NCBI GenBank assembly: GCA_900556975.1
Contig: USQZ01000010.1
Span: 1-44,666, forward strand
DNA from: an uncultured Clostridium sp.
GTDB taxonomy: Bacteria > Bacillota > Clostridia > TANB77 > CAG-508
DNA: 44,666 nt
Reading direction: 5' to 3'
Shown: positions 7,999-16,013 of the stretch, piece after piece
Numbering within the stretch: position 1 is the first letter of the stretch
Layout of the letters: the number at the start of each line of letters is the position of its first letter
Notes under the pieces: model-generated
Seen by the model: the letters and a program-made list of their open reading frames with translations, nothing else
The model's database searches: none
Told to the model about the DNA's origin: nothing
Program-made: the position numbers and the translations under genes

Positions 7999-9318
7999 TT
8001 AAAAAGGTTCATCACCTGCGAACTCAATAGGTTCTTGTTTCAAACATTCCAATTGTTCTACAGACAAATACTTCTTATCAACAGTAATACTAAGTACAAA
8101 CTCGCTAAAGAAATTATCGTTCATTACATAACATCCCTTTACTTTAGCCTTGTCTCCATAACTATCTTCAATCTTCCATCTTTGAGGAACGCCATCAACC
8201 AAATTAACACCCACAAAAGACATAGCATGATGCATACAAATATCACGCAAATTCAAGGCCTCTTCTTTAGATAAAGTTTCAAAATTTAATGTATCAGCAT
8301 AGTCATATAATCTCGTATCTAATACTCCTGATTTTGTATCTCTAAACTTCATTATATGAGCACCCATATAAACAGGAATACCATCTTTCAACTGCTTAAT
8401 TGTTAGCTCTTTCAAATCCTCTATTGGCAAATTCAAATATCTAGCATAAGCTTGACGAACATTTCCTTCATATTTCAATCTATAAACTTTATTAAACTCT
8501 TTATTATACATAGGAAAATTACCTATAGTAACAAAATCCTCTAATTTCAATTTCAAAAATCTATTCTTAAACTCAATAGGTGTCAATCCATCAATTCTAT
8601 GATACTCACCATTTTTATCCTTATACTCATAATTAAATTTAGTTAAAGGTTCACCAATCAATTTGCACAACAAAATATAATTTTCTTGTAAAAACTTATT
8701 TTTATTTTCTCTTAATAATTCAATATCAGCACTATTTCTCTTTAACTCAATTAATTTTAAAATATCCTTTTTAACCTTTTCAGTATAAATACATTGCACT
8801 CTTAAGAAATTTGTACTCTCAACAGCATCAGGATTATATGAATAAGGCAAAACTCCATACTTATCTATAATAGCTTCAAACCATTCCCAATAGCCACCTT
8901 CATTTACACAACTAGCAATTATTTTTTCTTTATGAATATAATCATAATCAACGTTCGCTAAATTAATTATATTCTCATATGTATTATTTGATTTTTCAAG
9001 TTTATCATAAAAAGCAATATAACTATTAGATAGTTCTAAATCAGCAACATTCATATTTAAATTCTTAGCAATATCATATTTTATTAAGTTCAAACCACTA
9101 AAAATCCAGCATTTATGACTATCCTGTTGATCATATCTCTTACTCTCGGGCAATTCAATATTAAAAACAGGTTGATTTTCTATAATAACCTCTCTACTAA
9201 TACACGCTTTCTCCACACCATTCTTAGTTATCGCATTTTCAATCACCTTATTCATTCTATCAGAATCATAAACTTCTTTGAATTTCTTAATTTGCTCTAA
9301 TGATATTTGATCATTCAT
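7999..9318 (-). CDS. aminopeptidase C-like (bleomycin hydrolase, C1B) cysteine peptidase
   Basis: About 439 aa, the usual PepC length. The family trims N-terminal residues from peptides in the cytoplasm as a self-compartmentalised hexamer. Visible motifs: Gln64 and Cys70 in QQDSHKCW (normally Q-x-S-S-G-R-C-W) and His364 in MHHAM. The position of the catalytic Asn (normally E-N-S-W-G) is Asp385 here (IEDSYGD), so activity may be altered. I chose the ATG at 9318: the AAGGAGGAAG site lies just before it and would otherwise be inside the gene behind an upstream TTG (9339). Last gene of the run radical SAM, CYTH, HD, PepC. Confidence 0.9.
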   Translation of the reverse strand: MNDQISLEQIKKFKEVYDSDRMNKVIENAITKNGVEKACISREVIIENQPVFNIELPESKRYDQQDSHKCWIFSGLNLIKYDIAKNLNMNVADLELSNSYIAFYDKLEKSNNTYENIINLANVDYDYIHKEKIIASCVNEGGYWEWFEAIIDKYGVLPYSYNPDAVESTNFLRVQCIYTEKVKKDILKLIELKRNSADIELLRENKNKFLQENYILLCKLIGEPLTKFNYEYKDKNGEYHRIDGLTPIEFKNRFLKLKLEDFVTIGNFPMYNKEFNKVYRLKYEGNVRQAYARYLNLPIEDLKELTIKQLKDGIPVYMGAHIMKFRDTKSGVLDTRLYDYADTLNFETLSKEEALNLRDICMHHAMSFVGVNLVDGVPQRWKIEDSYGDKAKVKGCYVMNDNFFSEFVLSITVDKKYLSVEQLECLKQEPIEFAGDEPF

Positions 9319-9354
9319 TAAATCTTCCTCCTTTTTCAATATAACTGTTTTAAG

Positions 9355-9984
9355 CTATAAATCACTAACCACTCTTTTTACTCTCTCAATAAACTCTTCT
9401 CTGTTTTCTAAAGCCTGTCTCAACTTGCTTACCGCTTCATCAAACTCCTTGTCCTCCAAATAAACCTTAGCATATCCTCTCTCACCATACTTCTCAACTA
9501 AATGTTCATACACTTTATCAAACTGTTCTTCTTCAGACAAACCAATATAATTCTTCTTACCATATGTATATGACCTCTTGATGGTATTATCAATATCCAC
9601 AATAGTTCTATCCGCTGTACTTACAATCTTGCCATAAATAGTTCTAGGGACATGATTGCAAGAAGCTCTATGATCCTCAATAGCCTCCTTGATTACCATT
9701 CTCTGCTCATCAGCAAACCACTTCTTAATATTCTCATCTTTCATAAATATCTCCGCAGAAATAATTTCATGTCTCTTTCTATCAATAAAATGTCCCAAAT
9801 CATGATATGCAGCCACCGTATACACAATATTAAAATCAACATCATATCCATCGGCTAGCTCCAAACTTCTTCTTATAACAGTCTTAATATGATTAATTCC
9901 ATGAGCAAACTCATTTCTATCATATAAAGGAAATATTTCATTTTTGATATATTCAACTAATTCCTCATTTAATTCTTTATTCAA
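9355..9984 (-). CDS. HD-domain phosphohydrolase
   Basis: A 209-aa cytoplasmic protein of the HD superfamily. Metal ligands are visible: His29/His32 in FAHGINHI, the His61-Asp62 pair in AAYHDLGH, His72, and a later D-R-T-I-V-D-I-D acid cluster at about 113-120. Such enzymes hydrolyse nucleotides or other phosphate esters; the substrate cannot be told from sequence. It starts 18 bp after the CYTH gene and ends about 36 bp before the PepC-like start, so these three are probably co-transcribed from the promoter at 10868-10896. Family is sure, substrate unknown. Confidence 0.88.
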   Translation of the reverse strand: MNKELNEELVEYIKNEIFPLYDRNEFAHGINHIKTVIRRSLELADGYDVDFNIVYTVAAYHDLGHFIDRKRHEIISAEIFMKDENIKKWFADEQRMVIKEAIEDHRASCNHVPRTIYGKIVSTADRTIVDIDNTIKRSYTYGKKNYIGLSEEEQFDKVYEHLVEKYGERGYAKVYLEDKEFDEAVSKLRQALENREEFIERVKRVVSDL

Positions 9985-10002
9985 AACCTTTCTCCTTAAA
10001 AA

Positions 10003-10824
10003 TTAAAATTTAAGTTCTTTCATATTATTTATATCTAAATCAATTTCTTTATAAATTTCATCAACCGTACAAGAAACAGTATCTTCAAATGAACATCCCA
10101 AAATTCCTAATATATTCTCTATATCTTCCTTATCTTTTCCCTCAAACTCAACATATGAAGGTAACATAGGCCACGTATCAATATCAATTTCATGCTCATT
10201 TAAAATATATTTTTCTCTTTTTTTCTCTTGATAACTTCTATATGAAAAGCCCAACTTTTCAAGTAATTCATTTGTTTCTTCAAATGAATTAACCTTTATT
10301 TCTGTTTCTTCCATTTGTTGAATATTTGATTTATTATCTCTTAAAACATGTTTAATTGTTAAAGTAACCTTCTCTTTAACCTCACCATTTTCTTTCTCTT
10401 CAATAGTTTTTCTTAATCTAACCCATTTTCTAGGAGTAGCCTTATACTTATCAATAATTTCATTTAATTTTTGACTATTTAAAATCTCTAAAATTCTTTC
10501 TTTATCAAATGTAAATATCTCTGATAAATTACTAATCTTAAAATTTTTATTCAAAAACTCAACATCATCATTATCTATTAATTGATCAACTTCATAAAAA
10601 AGATTTTTAATTTTTGCTAATACTATATCTTTCCTAGACTCAAGAATTTCATTATTCAATTCGTATAAATCAGCATAATATCTTTGATTAATGTACATTA
10701 AATCATACACACATAAATATTGCTTTGAAGAACTAATATACTTTCCACCAGCATTCGTTATCTTATTTACAATGTTCTCCTTATCAATATTTAAAATCTT
10801 AACTTCCAATTCCATACTACTCAT
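10003..10824 (-). CDS. CYTH-domain (triphosphate tunnel) protein
   Basis: A 273-aa protein. It opens with the CYTH signature E-L-E-V-K (ExExK, about residues 5-9) and continues with the typical alternation of charged beta strands: K-W-V-R-L-R-K-T at about 136-143, V-T-L-T-I-K-H, E-E-T-E-I-K-V, and the Y-V-E-F-E-G-K strand near 213-219. CYTH enzymes bind triphosphates with a divalent metal in a beta tunnel and hydrolyse inorganic triphosphate or thiamine triphosphate, or make cAMP. The protein is longer than the 180-aa minimal form because of an Asp/Asn/Lys-rich helical insert at about 45-125. RBS TAGGAG, ATG at 10824; a second ATG three codons later is possible. Confidence 0.88.
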   Translation of the reverse strand: MSSMELEVKILNIDKENIVNKITNAGGKYISSSKQYLCVYDLMYINQRYYADLYELNNEILESRKDIVLAKIKNLFYEVDQLIDNDDVEFLNKNFKISNLSEIFTFDKERILEILNSQKLNEIIDKYKATPRKWVRLRKTIEEKENGEVKEKVTLTIKHVLRDNKSNIQQMEETEIKVNSFEETNELLEKLGFSYRSYQEKKREKYILNEHEIDIDTWPMLPSYVEFEGKDKEDIENILGILGCSFEDTVSCTVDEIYKEIDLDINNMKELKF

Positions 10825-10867
10825 AATATTTTTCTCCTATTAAATAATATTTTTTCTTTCGACGGAT

Positions 10868-10896
10868 ATTGTATCATAATAAATTTTATTCATCAA
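10868..10896 (-). promoter_or_regulatory. SigA-type promoter of the CYTH-HD-PepC unit
   Basis: On the minus strand, TTGATG (10891-10896), a 17-bp spacer and TACAAT (10868-10873) preceded by TGA (extended -10). The block TTATGATACAAT recurs in the next promoter upstream (12027-12055). Confidence 0.7.
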
Positions 10897-10909
10897 CGAA
10901 ATTACCTAT

Positions 10910-11986
10910 CTAATAATCTCTATCATCATCAGTTAAATTCCCGTGAAAACCATACACTTGCCTGCATAACGGCTGGCTCCTTGTTCCACCTTTTACAACT
11001 ACTTTTTCCAAATCATCATATATACTATGTAATTTTATACCATATTTCTCCATCGTCTCCACATTCATTTCTTTAAATGCTGGACATGGCAATATTGTTC
11101 CATCATACTTTATATCTAATTTTTCAGTTCCAGCAGTACATAAATGTGATATTCTTCCATTTAGCGGAATACCTATTCTAATATTACCACTATAGTTTTC
11201 CTTTTCTCTTTTTAGTATTTCGCCAAATTCTTTTAACTCAGTTTCATCTAACATCAATTCTTGTTTATTCTCCAAGCCTCTTCCTTGTGGTACAAAATTT
11301 AAAATACTAATATTCTTTACACCTGCCATTTCCAAGCATTCTAATATATCAGGAAACTGTCTATAATTTGGTTTCATTGGAATAAAATGAACATCTACAT
11401 CTAATCCAACTCTACTTGCTCTAATTAATGAATCCATCAAATCTGTATTTAAAGCTTTTCTTCCCATTAAATCATTATCAATCTCTTCATCTAATGCCTG
11501 CCAATCAAATACAATTTTATTTACATCAAGGTTTTTTAATCTTTCTAATTCTTGTCGCGTTATAGATGTAAATTCTCCCGGATTCAACATTCTTCCATAA
11601 TACGCTTGCACATTTCTTTTTAATCTTTCATTCCATGGCTCATTCAATTCTATCTCTTGTAAATCATGATTACATTTATCTTTTATATATTCAATTACTT
11701 CCGTTGGAATCGCAGAGTTCCTTTTTATCCCACTTGTAAATATAACTGTTCTAAGTCCATTATCTTTACAAAACTTTACCATCTCAAATAAATCTGGATG
11801 TAAAAAAGGTTCTCCTCCAGAAATTGATATCTCGCCTATTCCACCTTGATCAATAAAATGTGTTACTGCCCTTTTAAAATGTTCTATTGGTATTATTGTC
11901 TTTTTATCCTTTGATGAATTAGAAGAACAAAACTTGCATTTATTAGGACAAGTTTGTATTATTTCAAAACATAAATCCTTTAACAT
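10910..11986 (-). CDS. radical SAM protein with SPASM-like C-terminus
   Basis: About 358 aa. The cluster motif C-x3-C-x2-C is C13-P-N-K-C17-K-F-C20, followed by GGEPFLHPD, the SAM-binding GGE region. The C-terminal third holds further cysteines (L-C-T-A-G-T-E-K, L-P-C-P-A-F, P-L-C-R-Q-V), the layout of a SPASM/twitch domain that binds extra iron-sulphur clusters, as in peptide-maturing enzymes. I looked for a short precursor peptide nearby and saw none, so a RiPP role is not supported. The second ATG (11986) is chosen because the AAGAAGG site touches the first ATG (11992). Preceded by its own promoter; substrate unknown. Confidence 0.85.
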   Translation of the reverse strand: MLKDLCFEIIQTCPNKCKFCSSNSSKDKKTIIPIEHFKRAVTHFIDQGGIGEISISGGEPFLHPDLFEMVKFCKDNGLRTVIFTSGIKRNSAIPTEVIEYIKDKCNHDLQEIELNEPWNERLKRNVQAYYGRMLNPGEFTSITRQELERLKNLDVNKIVFDWQALDEEIDNDLMGRKALNTDLMDSLIRASRVGLDVDVHFIPMKPNYRQFPDILECLEMAGVKNISILNFVPQGRGLENKQELMLDETELKEFGEILKREKENYSGNIRIGIPLNGRISHLCTAGTEKLDIKYDGTILPCPAFKEMNVETMEKYGIKLHSIYDDLEKVVVKGGTRSQPLCRQVYGFHGNLTDDDRDY

Positions 11987-12026
11987 AAACATCCTTCTTT
12001 CAGATTTTTATTTTAAGTAGATTTGT

Positions 12027-12055
12027 ATTGTATCATAAAAAGCTATATTCAGCAA
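12027..12055 (-). promoter_or_regulatory. SigA-type promoter of the radical SAM gene
   Basis: On the minus strand, TTGCTG (12050-12055), a 17-bp spacer and TACAAT (12027-12032) with the extended TGA. The last 12 bases are the same as in the promoter at 10868-10896. Confidence 0.7.
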
Positions 12056-12063
12056 GAACAAAA

Positions 12064-12146
12064 GCGGACATCAATACCATTTGACCAATTATAACATTTT
12101 TAAGTCCGCGTCTTTGTTCGCGCGCGAAATTTGCTTTGCAAATTTC
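12064..12146. repeat. two inverted repeats between HAM1-like and radical SAM genes
   Basis: GCGGAC (12064-12069) pairs with GTCCGC (12104-12109) across a 34-nt loop. GAAATTTGC (12126-12134) pairs perfectly with GCAAATTTC (12138-12146) around TTT, next to a CGCGCGCG run. On the minus strand the first stem is followed by UUUUG, so it may end the HAM1-like transcript. No ORF in this 220-bp gap. Confidence 0.55.
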
Positions 12147-12169
12147 TGTGCATTGTTATTTTTATATAA
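12139..12169. repeat. 31-bp dispersed repeat, copy 1
   Basis: Identical over 31 bases, same orientation, to 32624-32654. It starts CAAATTTCTGTGCATTG and ends in a T/A-rich tail. Both copies lie in intergenic DNA; the role is unknown. Confidence 0.85.
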
Positions 12170-12226
12170 AAAAGCATTCCTAAACATCAGTCATAATTAG
12201 ACCTTATTTAAAAACGCTTTTAAAAA

Positions 12227-12796
12227 TTATTTCTCCTCTTTATACCATTTAGCAAATTCATTCATAGCATCAACTGATTGATATTTCTTCCTATTAGCTC
12301 TTTCCTCATCAGTCATCTGAGCCAATGTCTTGTCATACCCATATGGTTTATATATATACCATAAATCAGACCACTTTTTATCTGTATCATTTCCTAGCAC
12401 TTTATTAGCAAGCTCACCTTCATGCTTTCCCATAAATTGATGCAATTCCTTGCCATCATAATAAGATAAACACTCAGTAAACCTACAATCTCTGTTTTTC
12501 TTTCCTTCCATCAACTTTAAAATTCCTTGTATTCCTATAGTATCTAAAGCAAAATTAACAAAAGCCTTTGGAAATCCATCTAACTCATCTATCCAAAATC
12601 CACAATCTAAAGATATACAAGGCTTATTCACTAACTTATAAGCCTCCATAACTTTCTGCTTTGAAATATACTTAATATCATCACTTCTTGGTTCATCTAA
12701 TTCATATTCAAAAACTTTAAAATTAACATCTTTTAAATGCTTTTTAGCAGACGCAATTTTTCCTTTATTATGTGTTACAAATACAACCTCTTCCAT
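12227..12796 (-). CDS. HAM1/RdgB-like nucleoside triphosphate pyrophosphatase
   Basis: About 189 aa. Motifs of the ITPase/HAM1 fold are present: VTHNKGKIAS at the start (normally T-x-N-x-x-K), SLDCGFWIDELDGFPKAFV (normally D-S-G-L-x-V-x-x-L-x-G-x-P-G), and F-T-E-C-L-S-Y near the middle. The family cleaves non-canonical NTPs such as dITP or XTP to monophosphates, keeping them out of DNA and RNA. The protein is divergent from RdgB, so this is probably a second, specialised member. I prefer the ATG at 12796, 8 bp after AGAGG, over the one at 12802. Last gene of the five-gene run starting at 15922. Confidence 0.85.
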   Translation of the reverse strand: MEEVVFVTHNKGKIASAKKHLKDVNFKVFEYELDEPRSDDIKYISKQKVMEAYKLVNKPCISLDCGFWIDELDGFPKAFVNFALDTIGIQGILKLMEGKKNRDCRFTECLSYYDGKELHQFMGKHEGELANKVLGNDTDKKWSDLWYIYKPYGYDKTLAQMTDEERANRKKYQSVDAMNEFAKWYKEEK

Positions 12797-12831
12797 TTTC
12801 ATATCCTCTTTCTAACATATTTTGCTCATTT

Positions 12832-12860
12832 ATTATAAAACATTTATATCAGATTTTCCA
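12832..12860 (-). promoter_or_regulatory. possible internal promoter before the HAM1-like gene
   Basis: On the minus strand, TGGAAA (12855-12860), a 17-bp spacer and a perfect TATAAT (12832-12837). It lies in the 68-bp gap inside the run; the -35 box matches 4 of 6. Confidence 0.45.
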
Positions 12861-12870
12861 CCTTTTTAAC

Positions 12871-13542
12871 TTACAAATTCTTATGCTTAACAGTAGAATA
12901 CTTATCATACCCACGTCTTACTAAATCCTCATATGTATCCCATATATCATCAGGAATATCAGTTTTCTCCTGCCATCCTCTCTCTGCAAAAACTTTCATT
13001 CTCTCAACAGAGCAAACCAAATCCTCTATAACCTCTCTACTATCTCCTACTTCTTTCTCATATTGTTCACAATACTCTTCATACCCAATATTTTGAGATG
13101 TAATAATAGGCGTACATTCTGGTATAATTTTTCTTATTGTTGCTTCTACTCTTTTTTCAACATATGGTTTACAAACAACAATACATGTTTTTATATCTAA
13201 TTTTTCCTGCTCAATTAATTTCTTAACAAATCTAAAATTATCTCCAGTATTAGCTGATTTGTTTTCAACAAAAACCTTCTCTTTAGGCACACCATGTTCA
13301 ATAGCATATTGAGCAAATTTATCCGCTTCTGGCTCATTCCATATATCTTTTGTAACCTTTCCCAAACCACCAGAAAATATTATTTTATCAGCATAATTCT
13401 TAAAAAATAAATCTACAGTTACTTTTGCTATATTCAAATCTTCACTTCCAAGACCAATAATACAATCAACCTTTTTAAGTTCATGATTACATTTCATATA
13501 ATTCCATAATTTTTTTATTTCTTCAACTTCATTACAATCCAT
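12871..13542 (-). CDS. YdcF/SanA-type DUF218 protein
   Basis: A 223-aa protein of the DUF218 (ElyC/SanA/YdcF) family. Visible marks: VDCIIGLGSED near residue 25, I-I-F-S-G-G-L-G in the first half, P-K-E-K-V-F-V-E-N-K-S-A-N-T-G-D-N motif at about 100, then V-V-C-K-P-Y-V-x-K-R-V. This matches the S-G-G and E-x-x-S-x-x-T-x-E-N pattern of the family. No membrane helix, so it is a soluble YdcF type. YdcF binds SAM, SanA/ElyC affect the envelope; the reaction is unknown. RBS AAGGAA. 27 bp after the kinase-like gene. Confidence 0.85.
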   Translation of the reverse strand: MDCNEVEEIKKLWNYMKCNHELKKVDCIIGLGSEDLNIAKVTVDLFFKNYADKIIFSGGLGKVTKDIWNEPEADKFAQYAIEHGVPKEKVFVENKSANTGDNFRFVKKLIEQEKLDIKTCIVVCKPYVEKRVEATIRKIIPECTPIITSQNIGYEEYCEQYEKEVGDSREVIEDLVCSVERMKVFAERGWQEKTDIPDDIWDTYEDLVRRGYDKYSTVKHKNL

Positions 13543-13569
13543 ATTTCAAATTCCTTTTTAAATAATACA

Positions 13570-14133
13570 CTATAAATCAAATTTTTCTTTTATCATTTTA
13601 GCAACTTCCTCAGCTGATATATTTTCATTATTAATTCTCATATAATTCTTAAATATTTTTTCTCCTTCACCTAAATCAGAATTTAGCTTATGCTTAGTCA
13701 TCGATCTTATTAAATCATTTTCACTCCATTCCAAATCTCTTTTTGATGCCTTATGTTTTAATCTATTATCCGTTTTGTTTCTTTTTAATCTTTCTTCCAA
13801 AGACGCTTCTAACTCTATTACATAAGATTTTTCAAACAAACTCGTCCACTTATCCTTTTCTTTATTTTCTTCTTCAAAACGATCTCCAAAATCAAAACAA
13901 CCCGTAAATATTATTCCCTTTTCATTGCTTTTTGCAAATTCTTTAAATACTTCATATCTTATAAGCTCATTCATTTTGTGAAACACATTCTTATCATAAT
14001 CAAATATTAATCTCACCATTTCTATTGTCATATGATTATAAAATAATTTATATCCTGTTATTTTCGCTAACTCTTGACCAACAGTCATCTTTCCGACAGC
14101 CTGTGGACCTATTATTAATACAAACTTAGGCAT
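13570..14133 (-). CDS. small P-loop kinase-like ATPase
   Basis: A 187-aa protein with a Walker A motif at the N-terminus (G-P-Q-A-V-G-K-M-T, about residues 8-16), the size and shape of nucleoside or shikimate kinases. The lid region may be R-L-K-R-N-K-T-D near residue 115, and N-H-M-T-I-E-M-V at 33-40 could lie in the substrate pocket. It probably moves the gamma phosphate of ATP to a small molecule, unidentified. The gene lies 30 bp downstream of the metallophosphoesterase and 27 bp upstream of the DUF218 gene in the same operon. No clear Walker B by eye. Confidence 0.8.
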   Translation of the reverse strand: MPKFVLIIGPQAVGKMTVGQELAKITGYKLFYNHMTIEMVRLIFDYDKNVFHKMNELIRYEVFKEFAKSNEKGIIFTGCFDFGDRFEEENKEKDKWTSLFEKSYVIELEASLEERLKRNKTDNRLKHKASKRDLEWSENDLIRSMTKHKLNSDLGEGEKIFKNYMRINNENISAEEVAKMIKEKFDL

Positions 14134-14163
14134 ATAAATCTCCCCCTAAACTATTCCTACATT

Positions 14164-15000
14164 TTATATTTTATCGACATCTATTCCTAATCTTCTAAAA
14201 TTTTCATTAATTCTTGTCATATCTCTATATCTTCCTTCTTTTAGTTCAAATCGATAATTTTCTCCTTCTATATTTAAATTTTCATCTTCCAATTCTTTAT
14301 CAATATCATATGGCACTTTTATAAATTGAAATGAAATATCAGAAGTATAATCTTGTGAATCATATTCTCCTTCTATAATCAAATAATTACTTTTTGTCGT
14401 TTCCAAAACACTACTATCTCTATCGTCATTTCTTATAACATCAAAAGAATTTCCCACACTACCTACATTTATCAAGGTTTTATTATATATTTTGTCAAAA
14501 TAAGAATGATGAATATGTCCATATATAACTATATCAGCAATATTTTGAGTACAAGTATTTTCACTTGGCAAAAACATTTGATATTTTGTTTCAATACTAT
14601 CAACATTTAATATAGCTTTATTATTAACTTTAGGTGTCGCATGAAATAATCTTATAAAACTTCCACTCATATAAAATTCATAAGAAAACGGCAAACTCAA
14701 TAAATACTTTCTATCTTCCTCAGTAATTAAAGATTGATTCCATTTTATTCTCTTTTGTTCTGCTTCAGGCAATCGCTCTAAATCTTCATGCTCCATTGAA
14801 AAATATTGATCTGTATTACCTCGAATTACTACATCACATCTTTCTCTTATTAATTTTATACATTCCTTTGGATGAACCCCCTTTGCAATTGTATCTCCCA
14901 AACAAATTATTTTATCAACATTTCTTTTTTCTATATTATTTAATGTAGCCTTTAATGCTTCCAAATTTCCATGTACATCTGAAATAACTGCTATTCTCAT
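14164..15000 (-). CDS. calcineurin-like metallophosphoesterase
   Basis: A 278-aa enzyme with the full dimetal motif set: D-V-H-G-N (8-12), G-D-T at 35-37, G-N-T-D at about 60-63, the late His in F-H-A-T-P, and G-H-I-H-H at about 165-169. It resembles the YfcE/MJ0936 group, whose members hydrolyse phosphodiesters or phosphomonoesters. The C-terminal 60 residues go beyond the minimal fold. It lies 34 bp after the Ppx/GppA-like gene and 30 bp before the kinase-like gene. The ribosome binding site is weak. Substrate unknown. Confidence 0.92.
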   Translation of the reverse strand: MRIAVISDVHGNLEALKATLNNIEKRNVDKIICLGDTIAKGVHPKECIKLIRERCDVVIRGNTDQYFSMEHEDLERLPEAEQKRIKWNQSLITEEDRKYLLSLPFSYEFYMSGSFIRLFHATPKVNNKAILNVDSIETKYQMFLPSENTCTQNIADIVIYGHIHHSYFDKIYNKTLINVGSVGNSFDVIRNDDRDSSVLETTKSNYLIIEGEYDSQDYTSDISFQFIKVPYDIDKELEDENLNIEGENYRFELKEGRYRDMTRINENFRRLGIDVDKI

Positions 15001-15034
15001 TACATTACCCCATTATCTTTTATATATTACTATT

Positions 15035-15922
15035 TTAAAATTTTTTTAACTTTAATCCGTCTTCCATATTTATTTTTGTCGGCATAACATATTTAGCATC
15101 TACTTTATGAGCTATTAAATTAGTTATTACCTTCATAGCTCTTGAACCATCAAACCACTTTGGATTATCACTATTTGCTCTAACTCTGTCTAAAGAAGCT
15201 ACCAAAGCATCATGATCATATTTATCACACATTTCAATTGTTAACATATATTTTTGATTTTCATTTTTATATAAACTATTCTCTATCAAATCATATCTTG
15301 CATTATTATACCAATAGAAATGATCACCACCAGCTAATATCAAAACATCTGCCTTAACATCTATATTGCCAATCAATTCATTAACATAGTTATAAACATC
15401 ATTAAAAGTACAACTTGGAATATCATTTTTTAAAGTATCAAATTTATTTGTAACATCTACAACTCCGAAACCATAAAATTTTTTATCAATAACTTTTTTA
15501 TTATTTACAAATATAAGTTCAATAGAACCTCCACCACCTATAAAAACACAAATGTTGCCATCATAATCCACATTATTATAACAACCTAAAGCTGTATAAT
15601 TAGCTTCATCTTCTTGAGAAACGACTTGAATTTCCAAATTAAATTTATCATTTAACTTCTTATTAATTTCACTTAGCTCTTCATTAGATATACTTCTAAA
15701 TATACTACATCCATAAATATTTATATTCTTTGTATACTTCAAAGCATTCTCTATAACTTCATCCAATTTACTTAAGTCATTTTCATTAATTCTATTTTCA
15801 CTTTTATAGTTTTTCTTAAATTCAATTGTAACAGTATTTTCATACATTAACTCCTCATCATTATATATATGAGTTTTAGTATTATTACTTCCAATTTCTA
15901 TAATAGCCATCATATTATCCAT
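15035..15922 (-). CDS. divergent Ppx/GppA-like phosphatase (ASKHA fold)
   Basis: A 295-aa protein opening with the ASKHA phosphate-1 motif A-I-I-E-I-G-S-N-N-T-K (family form I-D-x-G-S-N-S), then V-V-S-Q-E-D-E-A-N-Y-T-A-L-G (the E-x-E-A region) and V-F-I-G-G-G-G-S-I-E-L (family D-I-G-G-G-S-x-E). Ppx/GppA enzymes hydrolyse polyphosphate or pppGpp. In the first motif Glu replaces the usual Asp, and in the G-G-G-S motif the preceding Asp is Phe, so it is divergent and its chemistry is uncertain. It lacks the C-terminal HD extension of large Ppx proteins. First gene of the five-gene operon. RBS AAGGAG. Confidence 0.75.
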   Translation of the reverse strand: MDNMMAIIEIGSNNTKTHIYNDEELMYENTVTIEFKKNYKSENRINENDLSKLDEVIENALKYTKNINIYGCSIFRSISNEELSEINKKLNDKFNLEIQVVSQEDEANYTALGCYNNVDYDGNICVFIGGGGSIELIFVNNKKVIDKKFYGFGVVDVTNKFDTLKNDIPSCTFNDVYNYVNELIGNIDVKADVLILAGGDHFYWYNNARYDLIENSLYKNENQKYMLTIEMCDKYDHDALVASLDRVRANSDNPKWFDGSRAMKVITNLIAHKVDAKYVMPTKINMEDGLKLKKF

Positions 15923-16013
15923 CTTTTCTTTCTCCTTTTTTTACAATTAATATTTTATAACTTTTATATCTATCCATTATTAAAGTTTTATATTATTTAC
16001 AATTATACTTGTC

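Noticed and set aside
10910..11986. RiPP cluster around the radical SAM protein
   Set aside because: No short precursor-like ORF with a ribosome binding site was visible within the flanking gaps.
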